Of a stretch of 64,000 bases of DNA, positions 8,580 to 16,176 are shown piece after piece. Source of the DNA: Streptomyces sp. NRRL S-37 (GTDB lineage: Bacteria; Actinomycetota; Actinomycetes; Streptomycetales; Streptomycetaceae); NCBI RefSeq assembly GCF_000721605.1, contig NZ_JOIZ01000031.1:38821-102820 (forward strand), read 5' to 3'. Numbering within the stretch: position 1 is the stretch's first letter; each line of letters opens with the position of its first letter. The position numbers and the translations under genes were made by a program. The notes beneath the pieces were generated by a model. It searched no databases. It was not told the origin of the DNA and saw only the letters and a program-made list of their open reading frames with translations.

Positions 8580-9530
8580 TCAGGCCTTTGTGTTCCCGGT
8601 CACCGTGGGGATCGCGGCGGGGCAAGAGCTCATGCCCCCGACTGCACCACTCTTGACGATGATGCCGGGTTTCGTCTCGTTGGACATGCTGCTGTAGGTG
8701 TTGTTCGTGACCGCGTTCCGGGCGCCGCAGACGAAGCTCCCGTCCGAGGCCTGCACCCAGTACGAGACCATGGCGTTCGTTCCTGACTGGCGGAACTGGT
8801 TGTGGTCGATGCGGTTGTCACTGCTGCTGCGCCGCAGGCGCACCGGATCACCGGTGATGCCCTGGAAGGTGCTGTTCTTCACGGTGTTGTGGTGGCTTCG
8901 TTCGGCCATGTAGACGCCGTGCATGCAGCCGGGGCATTCGTTGGCGACGTTCTTCAGGTAGAGGAAGGAGACGTTGTCCACGACGTTGTACGACGAGCCT
9001 GCGTTCATGTGGATCCCGGCGTACCCGTCTCCGGCGCCGGCGTAGGCGTTGCCGATGAAACTGAACTGAGTTCCGGTGAAGGTGTTCCGGTCGTTCTTCA
9101 ACAGCACGCCGCCGGTCCGGTAGTACTGGATGATCAACCGCTTCATATGGATGCGCGGCCCGTCGGCTGCGACCTTGAGGAAGTAGCCGAGGTGCCTTGC
9201 CCCGTTGGTGCCCTTGATCACCGGCGCGGTGCTGCCGCCCACCCGCGTGAAGGTGATCGACTTCTGCTTGTACGCCTTGCCCAGCGAGAAGCTCGACCGG
9301 GGGCGGTAGGTGCCCCCGAAGATCCGCACCGAGGTCAGGTTCGCGTTGTTCCTGACGCGCTTCAACGCCTCCTCGATGGTGCGTACCGGCCGGCTCTTCG
9401 TGCCGGAGGCCGAATCGCTTCCCGTGGTGCTCACGTAGACGCTGGTGGGCGCCGCGTCGGCGGGAGTGGCGACGATGAGGCTTGCCGTGCTGACGGCGGC
9501 CATGAGGCCGGCGACCGCGAACTTCCGCAT
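8580..9530 (-). CDS. secreted right-handed beta-helix (pectate-lyase-like) protein
   Basis: A 316-aa exported protein: signal peptide MRKFAVAGLMAAVS with cleavage near ADA at residue 26, then VYVSTTGSDSASGTKSRPVRTIEEAL, the opening typical of DUF1565/pectate-lyase-superfold proteins. Later repeats of N-x-V/F-x-N steps (NVVDNVSFLYLKNV, HNTVKNSTFQGI, DNRIDHNQF, NAVTNNTYSSM) are parallel beta-helix turns. No lyase catalytic cluster is obvious, so it may bind or cut polysaccharide. It stands alone on the minus strand. Confidence 0.8.
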   Translation of the reverse strand: MRKFAVAGLMAAVSTASLIVATPADAAPTSVYVSTTGSDSASGTKSRPVRTIEEALKRVRNNANLTSVRIFGGTYRPRSSFSLGKAYKQKSITFTRVGGSTAPVIKGTNGARHLGYFLKVAADGPRIHMKRLIIQYYRTGGVLLKNDRNTFTGTQFSFIGNAYAGAGDGYAGIHMNAGSSYNVVDNVSFLYLKNVANECPGCMHGVYMAERSHHNTVKNSTFQGITGDPVRLRRSSSDNRIDHNQFRQSGTNAMVSYWVQASDGSFVCGARNAVTNNTYSSMSNETKPGIIVKSGAVGGMSSCPAAIPTVTGNTKA

Positions 9531-10518
9531 GCTGTCTGCTCCTTCGCGTGGATCAGTATCGGACTACGGGGCATGGCCGCCCGAGACGGGCGGGCCGATC
9601 CTGCGGGCGGCGGACTGCCCGGCAAGGAGAACGGCAGATTCCCCACCCGTTCCACAGGCTGAAGGACGGAATGCGGACACGTCGGATGTACTCCTCTGCC
9701 CCGTTCCGGGTGTTCGGCATTCCAGATGCTCTCGATGCGGCCTGCTCACCCGACGCGGCCTCAGGTCCAGCCTCCTGCATGGAAAGAGGTGTTCATCGAC
9801 GCAGAGGGCCGCGCCGTGGCGGCTGCCTGGCCGGGCAGGCACCACACAGACTGCTGGCCATCGGCAGGTGAGGCAACGAGAGCCGGCTGTCCCGGACAGC
9901 CGCCGACCGTCCGGGCTGGTCCGGGCCCTGTCCGGATTGCGTCCCGGACAGGGGTGCCGCCACCGCTTCATCATGCCGGTGCCGCTATCGGGCCGCCGGG
10001 AGCGTCCGCTTCTCGGGCCGGGGGAAGGGCCGTAAGCAGGTGCGGGTGAAGGCGCGGCGGTCCGGGAAGCCGGTGTGCGCGTAAGCGATCGGCGGGAGTC
10101 GGGCACATGGGCCGCCGGTGGCGGGGACCCCGCCGGCCCGCCTCGCCCGGCCGCGCGGGACCGGGGCGTACGGGTGGTGGGCCGTGCGGCCCCCTCTTCC
10201 TTCTTCAGCACAGGGGGCCGCACGTGGTGCGGCGTCGAGTGGCGCCTTGCGAACATCCATGATGAGGGATCGCGTGCAATTGCAGAGCAGAAGTGCTGTT
10301 TTTCTCCTCAAAGGGATGAACCCCCGCGTCATGAGGCCCGCGAGGCGGGTGGCGGGGCGTAGCGGGAGGTGGCGGATCATCTTATTGTTCCGTAATCCCA
10401 TGATCACATAGCGTCGGACGGCTGTGTGCGGCCATCCTGGCGGTCCCCTCCTGATGGCGCTTCAGCACCGCCCGACGGAGGGCTCGTTGGTGCCGTTCGC
10501 TCACAGAAACAGAGTGCG
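9531..10518. other. 988-bp stretch without a supportable gene
   Basis: Open frames here on both strands have erratic composition, no ribosome sites and no recognisable domains. The only clear structure is the hairpin at 10184-10223. A 50-codon frame starting MMRDRVQLQSRS at 10260 lacks a ribosome site. The stretch presumably carries the promoters of the two flanking divergent transcription units. Confidence 0.5.
10184..10223. terminator. strong isolated hairpin
   Basis: GTGCGGCCCCCT (10184-10195) is perfectly complementary to AGGGGGCCGCAC (10212-10223), a 12-bp GC-rich stem with a 16-base pyrimidine-rich loop. It may be a terminator or a structured leader; no gene ends immediately before it. 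Confidence 0.4.
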
Positions 10519-10728
10519 ATGTCGAGTAAGAAGGTGGTGGCCGCTGTCGTCCTGGCGGCGGCCCTCACATGGAGCACGGTGATGACCGTGCTCGGGCACG
10601 CGGCCGCCGCGGCGGTCCTGCTGCCCTCCCTGGGCCTGCTCACGCAGCAGGTCGTCCAGGCGCTCACGCCGTCCTCCGCCGGCGTCCCGGCCGGGCGGCG
10701 GCAAGGCGGTCAGGAGGTACCGCGGTGA
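10519..10728 (+). CDS. small hydrophobic (membrane or secreted) protein
   Basis: A 69-aa protein, MSSKKVVAAVVLAAALTWS then a second hydrophobic stretch AAAAAVLLPSLGLL, suggesting one or two membrane helices, and a charged tail. Its stop codon overlaps the start of the downstream regulator (TGATG at 10726-10730), so translation is coupled. Function unknown. Such membrane peptides upstream of Streptomyces HTH regulators sometimes belong to signalling loci; this is inference from context only. Confidence 0.55.
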   Translation: MSSKKVVAAVVLAAALTWSTVMTVLGHAAAAAVLLPSLGLLTQQVVQALTPSSAGVPAGRRQGGQEVPR

Positions 10729-11606
10729 TGCCGTCGTCCGATGCCGCCCAGCCCCCGCCCCACAGCGTCAGACGGGGCCGCCCGCCGGCCCCCATCTCCC
10801 CGGAAGTGGGCCCGCTGCACCGCGCCTGGCTCGAACCCGTCCGCAATGTGCACCGCACCAGCGGCCTGACCCTGGACGACCTCGTCGACCGGTCCGGCTA
10901 CTCCAAGACCCGGATCAGCGAACTCCTGCGCGGAAACGGCTACTACCCCGCCTGGGAGATCACCTTCAGCGTGATCCGCGCCCTGGACATCCCCACGGAA
11001 CCCATGCGCCGGCTGTGGACCGCCGCCGCCCGCGAAGCCCGCAAGGGCCCCGAGTGGATCCGCCAGTGCATCGAACAGGTCGCCCACGAGGCCGAAGGAC
11101 CCCCGCTGCCCTACCAGGCGTTCACCGAGACCATGCGCCACCCCTATCTGGAATACGCCCGCGCCTTCCTCCTGACCGACCGGCGGGCCCAGGGCGTCGT
11201 CGCGGAGGCCAACGACATCCTGTGGCTCTCCTGGAACGAGGCCACCGCCAGCGCCAACCTCAACCGCTACGCCTGGCTCCTGCTGCGCTCCCGGGTCATG
11301 CTCCGCGCCCCCCGCCACGAAGGCCACCCCGACCTGCGCGCCGCCGTCTTCTCCACCCGCGAGATCCGCACCCGCCAGGACCCCGGACACATGATCGCCC
11401 TGTCCGAACTGGTCGACCTCTTCGACGCCATCAGCCGCCTGCCCGACGACCAGATGGACGTCGCCGTCCTGCACTACCTGTGCGGCATACCCGACCAGCG
11501 CATCCCCCACGTCCTCGGCCTGAGCCCCGCCATCGCCCACGCCGTCGACCACCACGCCCGCGCCACCGTCGAGGCCCTCCTCGGCGCCCCCGACACCCGG
11601 GAGTGA
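10728..11606 (+). CDS. HTH regulator with sigma-region-4-like C-terminus
   Basis: A 292-aa protein. Residues about 30-85 form an XRE-like helix-turn-helix (LTLDDLVDRSGYSKTRISELLRGNGYYPAWE). The final 60 residues (ISRLPDDQMDVAVLHYLCGIPDQRIPHVLGLSPAIAHAVDHHARATVEALL) have the layout of sigma-70 region 4.2, as in ECF sigma factors and LuxR-like domains. ATG 10728 overlaps the upstream stop; GTG 10725 is an equally placed alternative behind AGGAGG at 10712-10717. Two DNA-binding-type domains flank a helical middle. The gene is coupled to its upstream membrane peptide and followed 11 bases later by another gene, so the three form an operon. Confidence 0.72.
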   Translation: MPSSDAAQPPPHSVRRGRPPAPISPEVGPLHRAWLEPVRNVHRTSGLTLDDLVDRSGYSKTRISELLRGNGYYPAWEITFSVIRALDIPTEPMRRLWTAAAREARKGPEWIRQCIEQVAHEAEGPPLPYQAFTETMRHPYLEYARAFLLTDRRAQGVVAEANDILWLSWNEATASANLNRYAWLLLRSRVMLRAPRHEGHPDLRAAVFSTREIRTRQDPGHMIALSELVDLFDAISRLPDDQMDVAVLHYLCGIPDQRIPHVLGLSPAIAHAVDHHARATVEALLGAPDTRE

Positions 11607-11617
11607 CCCCGCCCGCC

Positions 11618-12451
11618 ATGTCTGCCATCGACCAGCTCCTCGCCCGAGCCCGCCTGCACCACCACCCCGACGTCCCCGACGACACCGTCCCCCACGACGA
11701 CGGCACCCGCCCCGCCGCCCCCCCGCCGGCCGCGGTTCCGTCCGCCGGCCCCGACCGCCCCGACCCGGCCGCGGCCCGGCAGCTCCACACACTGTGCGAA
11801 ACCGCCGTCACCGCCCTCACCCCCGACGTCCTGGCCTTCCTCACCGACCAGGTCCCCGACCACCACAGCGCCTGGCTCCTGGGCTGCGCCCTCCACCTCG
11901 CGGGCATCGAGGACGGCGCCCGCTTCTGGTGGCAGTACGCCGCCGGCGACGGCCACCCCCCGGCCTGCTACACCCTCTCCCTGCACCACCGCGTCCGCGG
12001 CGAACAGCACGCCGCCGCCTTCTACGCCCAGCAGACCGGCCTCGACCTCACCCCCGGGACCGGGGCGTCGGAACCCCTCCCCGTCGCCGGCGCATGCCCG
12101 CCCACGGACATCCGCTTCGACGCCGGACTCCCCACCGTGCTCCGCGTCCTCAGCGAACTCGCGGCCCCGGGCCGCCGCCGGCGGCCCCACCGCATCGACG
12201 CCCTGACCAACTACGTCGCCGACGCCGTCACCCCCCACTACGACCGCCACCCGACCATCGAACTGCCCGTCCCCGAACCCCGGTTCGCCGACAGGGTCGG
12301 CTTCCTCCTCACCGCCGCCCCACCGTGGAAGACCCGCACCCGCACCCCCCGCGCCACCGCGCCCGCCCTGCCCGTCCGCACGGACCACGACCGGAACGAG
12401 GACCCCCGGGCCCGGCCGTCCCGCGCACACCGGGGAGCCGCCACGCCCTGA
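11618..12451 (+). CDS. hypothetical protein with helical repeat (TPR/Sel1-like) segment
   Basis: A 277-aa soluble protein. Residues about 55-150 show paired helices (CETAVTALTPDVLAFL, SAWLLGCALHLAGIEDGARFWWQYAAGDGHPPACYTLSLHHRVRGEQHAAAFYAQQTG), the kind of tetratricopeptide-like repeats that follow HTH regulators in Streptomyces. The C-terminus is Pro/Arg-rich and disordered. ATG 11618 lies 11 bases after the regulator stop; the upstream ribosome site is poor, fitting translational coupling. It may bind the upstream regulator or a small peptide. No enzyme motif is visible. Confidence 0.6.
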   Translation: MSAIDQLLARARLHHHPDVPDDTVPHDDGTRPAAPPPAAVPSAGPDRPDPAAARQLHTLCETAVTALTPDVLAFLTDQVPDHHSAWLLGCALHLAGIEDGARFWWQYAAGDGHPPACYTLSLHHRVRGEQHAAAFYAQQTGLDLTPGTGASEPLPVAGACPPTDIRFDAGLPTVLRVLSELAAPGRRRRPHRIDALTNYVADAVTPHYDRHPTIELPVPEPRFADRVGFLLTAAPPWKTRTRTPRATAPALPVRTDHDRNEDPRARPSRAHRGAATP

Positions 12452-12500
12452 CCCGGACACCGGCCGCGGACGACCGCGGGCTCCAGGCACGTACGCACGC

Positions 12501-12536
12501 CGATCCTCTACCGACAGTAGAGGATCGCGGTACGGT
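12501..12536 (+). promoter_or_regulatory. perfect palindromic operator and leaderless-type promoter of TA1
   Basis: GATCCTCTAC and GTAGAGGATC, with one more C-G pair outside, form 11-bp perfect arms (12501-12511 and 12517-12527) around CGACA. Immediately after, TACGGT (12531-12536) could be a -10 element ending 6 bases before the antitoxin ATG, which would give a leaderless mRNA. The paralogous module at 48.7 kb has a matching arrangement. Confidence 0.65.
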
Positions 12537-12542
12537 AGAGGC

Positions 12543-12818
12543 ATGGCAGCAGACGAGACGAGCATCAAGGTGAGCGTGGCGGCCCGTGACCGCCTGGCCG
12601 TGCTGGCGGCCGAGCACGGCACGACCATCCGCTCCCTGGTCGAGGACCTCGCGCAGGGCACCCCGACACAGGCCGAGTACGCCGAGCGCGCCGAGCTGGC
12701 CCGGGCCGAGCTCGCCTCCGCCCTCGGCACCGCACCGGGCCCCGAGGCCGAGGCGAGGGCACGGGCACTGCTGGAGCGCCTGGGCGGGACGCGGCACACC
12801 CCGCAGGCAGCCGCGTAG
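12543..12818 (+). CDS. TA1 antitoxin-like ribbon-helix-helix protein
   Basis: A 91-aa protein whose first 40 residues (TSIKVSVAARDRLAVLA.EHGTTIRSLVEDLAQ) have the ribbon-helix-helix pattern of VapB-type antitoxins and repressors; the remainder is a charged, Ala-rich helix that would wrap a partner. It starts without a ribosome site, 6 bases after a -10-like hexamer. Its stop overlaps the start of the next gene (TAGTG at 12816-12820). It shares TSIK, RDRL..LA.E.GTTI..L.E.LA with the protein at 48761, so the two are paralogues. It probably represses its own operon by binding the palindrome just upstream. Confidence 0.7.
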   Translation: MAADETSIKVSVAARDRLAVLAAEHGTTIRSLVEDLAQGTPTQAEYAERAELARAELASALGTAPGPEAEARARALLERLGGTRHTPQAAA

Positions 12819-13216
12819 TGGGGGCGATCCCGGTCGTCCTGGACCACACGACCGCCGCGGCACTGTACGACCCGAAGGACCCGTCCAACGAGGCGGTCGC
12901 GGCGTTCTACGTCCAGGCCTCCGGCGGGCTGGGAACCCTGTACGCACCCGTGCTGTCGCTGACGGCCGGCGACGCCGAGCGGCCCGGACTCCTCGGCTAC
13001 ATCAAGGGACTGCGGTTCATCCGCATCGAGGCCTTCGACACCGACGCCGCGGTCACGGCCACCGAACTGCTGCGCTTCGGGCACTCCTGGGCCGCCGTCC
13101 ACGCCATCCACGCCGCCCGCCCCTCCCCCGCCCACCCCACCGGCCGCTTCCTGCTCACCCTGACGCCGAAGGCGTACGCGGGGACCGGCGTCCAGGCCGT
13201 CCACCCCGATCAGTAG
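12818..13216 (+). CDS. TA1 toxin-like protein, divergent PIN-like fold
   Basis: A 132-aa product starting at GTG within the antitoxin stop. The opening VVLDHTTAAALY resembles the first strand and Asp of PIN-domain ribonucleases (usually VLDxSALLAL), and the end LTPKAYAGTGVQAVHPD resembles the PIN C-terminus. The paralogue at 49012 shares VLDHT..TALY, the YV.AS segment, and YAGTG near the end. The other PIN acidic residues are hard to place, so catalytic activity is uncertain. In context it is most likely the toxin half of a toxin-antitoxin pair. Confidence 0.55.
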   Translation: MGAIPVVLDHTTAAALYDPKDPSNEAVAAFYVQASGGLGTLYAPVLSLTAGDAERPGLLGYIKGLRFIRIEAFDTDAAVTATELLRFGHSWAAVHAIHAARPSPAHPTGRFLLTLTPKAYAGTGVQAVHPDQ

Positions 13217-13459
13217 ACGCCCGGCCCGCATCCTCGGGAGGGCCTCCACGGCCGTCGACGACCTGCCGATCCGGCCGGGCGGGGCCCCGTCATGTGCGCC
13301 CTCCGGGGGCAGGCGGTCGGTGGACCCCGGGGCGGTCCGGGGGTGTGTCCTCGCCCGTCGTCCGGTCGTACGTGGGTGAGCTTGGCCGGGTCGGTGACGA
13401 CGTAGACCTGGTCGCCGTCCGGGGTGAGGTCCATGACCATGACGGCGTACGGGGAGGAG
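13217..13459. other. intergenic debris downstream of TA1
   Basis: No gene is supportable in these 243 bases. The right-hand part overlaps the minus-strand remnant at 13369-13485. Confidence 0.4.
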
Positions 13460-13485
13460 TCACCCGTGAACAGCACCCGGCCCAC
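13369..13485 (-). pseudogene. C-terminal remnant resembling SnoaL-like tail of a sigma factor or similar
   Basis: Frame VGRVLFTGDSSPYAVMVMDL then DQVYVVTDPAKLTHV ends like the SnoaL-like extension of ECF41/SigJ-type sigma factors (typically ...VYAVxNPEKLxHV). The upstream coding part is missing; other debris abuts it. Identification is tentative. Confidence 0.35.
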
Positions 13486-14374
13486 CAACAGATCCCCGAC
13501 GCCGTCGGACCGATGCGCGCCCGCGACCTGTGCAAGCGCCTCGATCTCGCCGTGGCACCGAAGAACATCGATAGCACCCGGCACAAGCTCGAGCGCCTGG
13601 TCGGTCTCGGCGTCCTCGCCGGGACCGAACCCGGCTTGTTCGCCCAGCGCCGTCCGTAGCTGCCCTCCGCCGAGTCGCCGGCCCACCACGGCTGCCCGCC
13701 CCGGGCTCGATGCGTGATCGCCAATAGCCTGTCGTGCGAAGCCACCGCAGCGTTGTGACGAGCTCTTCGCCGAAGTCCTCGCAAAGCGCGAGCAACTCGC
13801 GTCCCGCGGACGAGTCGAGCAGCCCGTCGGAATCGGGAAAGGTCAGGAGGGCGCCGTGGCAGGCGGACTCGACAACGAGGTTGCGTGAGGCGAAATAGCC
13901 CTCGCCGCTCGTGCGGTCCGCCAGGTTGGCGAGGTACTGGTGGTGTGCTTCCTCCGAGGGATGGGAGTGGAACGAGTCCTCGACCAGACTGTCCAGGTAG
14001 CTCCCCAGGCCGGACGACACCTCGACTACTCGTTCGGCCTCGTCCAGGCCTGGCTTGTCGAGCAGCTCGCCGAAGGCCCGCAAGCCCCCGAAGATTTCCA
14101 ATTGGAAGAGCTGGACCGTGTCCGGGTCGACTTCGGACTCGAAGACCGGGGCCGTGCACAGCTCGGCGAATGCCTGACCGTAGGCATGGTTCGACTGTTC
14201 CCCAGGAGGTTCCGTCGCCAGACGGAACAGCGACTCGAGCACATGCGGGTCGACGCCCCAGTCTGCATCCATTTCGAACGCGAGTACCGGTGCACGCCAC
14301 CGCCACAGCGCCAGAGCGGCGGCCTGACGCCGGCGAACGGGCTTCAGGTCAGCCAACCGCTCGTTCTGTGTCAC
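13460..14374 (-). CDS. hypothetical protein, probably with a replaced C-terminus
   Basis: GTG 14372-14374 opens a frame of 304 codons. The first about 220 residues look genuine: acidic/aromatic composition, helices such as ERVVEVSSGLGSYLDSLVED and EEAHHQYLANLADRTSGEGYFASRNLVVESA, and GRELLALCEDFGEELVTTLRW. After RTTGYWRSRIEPGAG the composition turns Arg/Gly-rich and the frame runs antisense through the plus-strand remnant 13492-13659. The real gene probably ended, or was cut by a rearrangement, near 13715. I do not recognise the family. Confidence 0.5.
   Translation of the reverse strand: MTQNERLADLKPVRRRQAAALALWRWRAPVLAFEMDADWGVDPHVLESLFRLATEPPGEQSNHAYGQAFAELCTAPVFESEVDPDTVQLFQLEIFGGLRAFGELLDKPGLDEAERVVEVSSGLGSYLDSLVEDSFHSHPSEEAHHQYLANLADRTSGEGYFASRNLVVESACHGALLTFPDSDGLLDSSAGRELLALCEDFGEELVTTLRWLRTTGYWRSRIEPGAGSRGGPATRRRAATDGAGRTSRVRSRRGRRDRPGARACAGCYRCSSVPRRDRGACTGRGRASVRRRRGSVGGPGAVHG
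13492..13659 (+). pseudogene. C-terminal remnant with winged-helix-like segment
   Basis: Fifty-five codons, PDAVGPMRARDLCKRLDL, then KNIDSTRHKLERLVGLGVL and TEPGLFAQRRP, ending at TAG 13657. The pattern (R-A-R-D-L-C...HKLERLVxxGxL) is a winged-helix-like tail that I associate with actinomycete IS transposases. The frame upstream is unrelated sequence. It is a broken leftover. Confidence 0.35.
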
Positions 14375-14822
14375 GTCGGTGCGTCAGCCCTTCTGATCGC
14401 CGTGCCCCGGCCTCTTCACTTCGGGACACTGTAGAAGCTGCCGAAGGGACCGCGTGATCTTCCGAGCAGTGGCCAACTCAAGCCCGCATCCGCAGCGGGT
14501 GCACCGGCTCAGAACGTCCTCTCGGGACATTGAAGGCCGCGGCGGACTGCGTCGACGGGGAGTGATGACCCCTGGGAGGCGTCCCTCCTCCGGCAAGCGC
14601 AGAAGGGCCCGGGCGGGAGGTTCTTCCGGCCGGGGCTGCTTCCCGGCCGACGGGTCCGTCGGCCGCTGCGTCCCACCAGGAGCGGGGCCGGACGGGCCGG
14701 GCGGGAATCCGGGGGTCGCCGTCATGGCTTCAGGAGCGGCCCAGGACGATGTGATCCGGTCGTGAGGTGAGTGGCTCGGGGAGGAGTCGGGCGCCCGTGG
14801 CGGCCGGCCGCCGGACGGTGTG
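14375..14822. other. 448-bp stretch, only a doubtful minus-strand ORF
   Basis: A minus-strand frame 14384-14725 (113 codons) contains SRCTRCGCGLELATARKIT, a possible zinc-finger-like piece, but most of the frame is Pro/Arg-rich low complexity without a ribosome site. It may be a gene fragment. Nothing else is seen. Confidence 0.25.
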
Positions 14823-15401
14823 TCAGAGTGCGGCGAGCCGGTCCACCAGCAGTTCCACCCTCCGTTCGGCGTCCTCCGGGGGCAGTCGTCCCGCCCGGGT
14901 GAGGGTGGCCAGGCCGTGCAGGGATGCCCAGAAGACCTCGGTGAACAGCCCCGGGTGGACGCCGTCCCCGGCGACCTCGGTGAGGCTTTCCAGCAGGGCG
15001 GCGAAGCCGTCCTTCAGCGGCTTTGGGGTGTCCTCCTGCGCGAACGCCAGGCCGCCGTCGAGCCGGAACATGGCGTCGTAGACCGCCGGGTTGCGTGCGG
15101 CGAAGTCGAGGTAGGCGCGGGCGAGGGCGGTGACCCGGGCGCGCGGGCCGTCGGCGGCGGAGGTCGCGGCCCGCAGTGCCGCGGCCATCTCGGCGGCGCC
15201 CTCGAGGGCGACGGCGCCGATGATCTCGCGCTTGCCGCGGAAGTGGCTGTAGAGGACGGGCTGGCTGTACTCGATGCGCTCGGCGAGCCGGCGGGTGGTG
15301 ACCGCGTCCCAGCCCTGCCGCTCGGCGAGTTCGCGGGCGGTCGCCACGATGAGGCGTTCGCGGACTGCCCGTTCGCGTTCCTTGCGTTCCTGTACCGACA
15401 T
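14823..15401 (-). CDS. TetR/AcrR-family transcriptional repressor
   Basis: A 192-aa protein with an N-terminal TetR helix-turn-helix: VTTRRLAERIEYSQPVLYSHFRGKREII, at about residues 34-61. The C-terminal ligand domain has the WHG-type signature (EVFWASLHGLATLTRAGRL near 159-177), typical of the subgroup often linked to small membrane or oxidoreductase genes. It is divergent from the DUF1772 gene, with 91 bases between starts, and CTAGCA palindromes in the gap are the likely binding sites. It probably represses both itself and that gene. Confidence 0.88.
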   Translation of the reverse strand: MSVQERKERERAVRERLIVATARELAERQGWDAVTTRRLAERIEYSQPVLYSHFRGKREIIGAVALEGAAEMAAALRAATSAADGPRARVTALARAYLDFAARNPAVYDAMFRLDGGLAFAQEDTPKPLKDGFAALLESLTEVAGDGVHPGLFTEVFWASLHGLATLTRAGRLPPEDAERRVELLVDRLAAL

Positions 15402-15410
15402 GACCCGATC

Positions 15411-15474
15411 CTAGCACTGCTAGACAATCGAGCGGCAGCAGGTCTAGCGTTGCTTCGTCAGCTAGCATCGCTAG
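15411..15474. promoter_or_regulatory. TetR operator cluster in the divergent promoter
   Basis: CTAGCACTGCTAG (15411-15423) is a perfect palindrome around one central base, and CTAGCATCGCTAG (15462-15474) is a related site with 5-bp perfect arms. CTAGCGTTGCTT at 15444-15455 is a degenerate middle copy. The spacing covers both divergent promoters. Confidence 0.7.
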
Positions 15475-15492
15475 ATTCCAGGAGGGGTAGTC

Positions 15493-15939
15493 ATGCTCAC
15501 CGCACTCGAGGTCTTCACCACCGTGGTCGTCGGCCTGATGGTGGGGGTGGAGTTCTCCGTCGCCTTCGTCGTCAACCCGATCCTCAACGCACTCCCCGGC
15601 GACAGCGGCCAGCTCGGCCGCGCCCACGGGGGCCGGATGCTCGGCGCCGTGATGCCGTTCTGGTACGTCGGTTCGCTCGTCCTCGTCGCGGTCTGGGCCG
15701 TCGCCGGATGGGACCACCACGGCACCGGCCTCGTCGTCACCGCCGCCGCGCTGCTGATCGTCAGCGTGATCATGTCGGTCCTGCTGCTCGTCCCGATCAA
15801 CAACCGGGGCAGGACGTGGACTCCCGAGAACCGGCCCGAGGACTGGAAGGAGCAGATGAACCGCTGGGACCGCTACCACTACGCCCGCGTCGCCGTCATC
15901 ATCGCCGCCTTCGCCCTGCTGGCCACCGCCCTCACCTGA
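15493..15939 (+). CDS. DUF1772-family small integral membrane protein (anthrone oxygenase-like)
   Basis: A 148-aa protein with four predicted membrane helices: about 5-27, 55-75, 80-103 and 128-147. The motif VEFSVAFVVNPIL in helix 1 and PINNRGRTW between helices 3 and 4 are hallmarks of DUF1772, the fold used by anthrone oxygenases in polyketide pathways. There is no polyketide cluster here, so an actual oxygenase role is doubtful. GGAGGGG 4 bases before ATG 15493 is the ribosome site. It is transcribed divergently from its TetR regulator. Confidence 0.85.
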   Translation: MLTALEVFTTVVVGLMVGVEFSVAFVVNPILNALPGDSGQLGRAHGGRMLGAVMPFWYVGSLVLVAVWAVAGWDHHGTGLVVTAAALLIVSVIMSVLLLVPINNRGRTWTPENRPEDWKEQMNRWDRYHYARVAVIIAAFALLATALT

Positions 15940-16176
15940 GCCCGCGGGTCAAGACCGTGCAGGAGGCGTCGTCGTGCGGTCCCCGCGACACCCACCGCTC
16001 CGGGGGGAAGCCCCCGGACGATGCGAAGCGGACCGCCCTCACACGACCGAAACCGCACCCCTGGATACCGAATACGTCATGTGACGCATTGACCCCACAT
16101 CGCCACCACGGTTGCATGATCGTGGTCCTCCGGTGGGGAGCCGGAAGAAGGACCGCGTCCTTACTGGGGGGAAACC

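Noticed and set aside
9564..10256. Minus-strand frame of 230 codons
   Set aside because: Arg/Pro/Gly-rich, no ribosome site, no domain and overlaps equally long frames on the other strand.
10257..10410. Possible riboswitch or small gene in the AT-richer leader before 10519
   Set aside because: No conserved riboswitch core could be matched and the small frame has no ribosome site.
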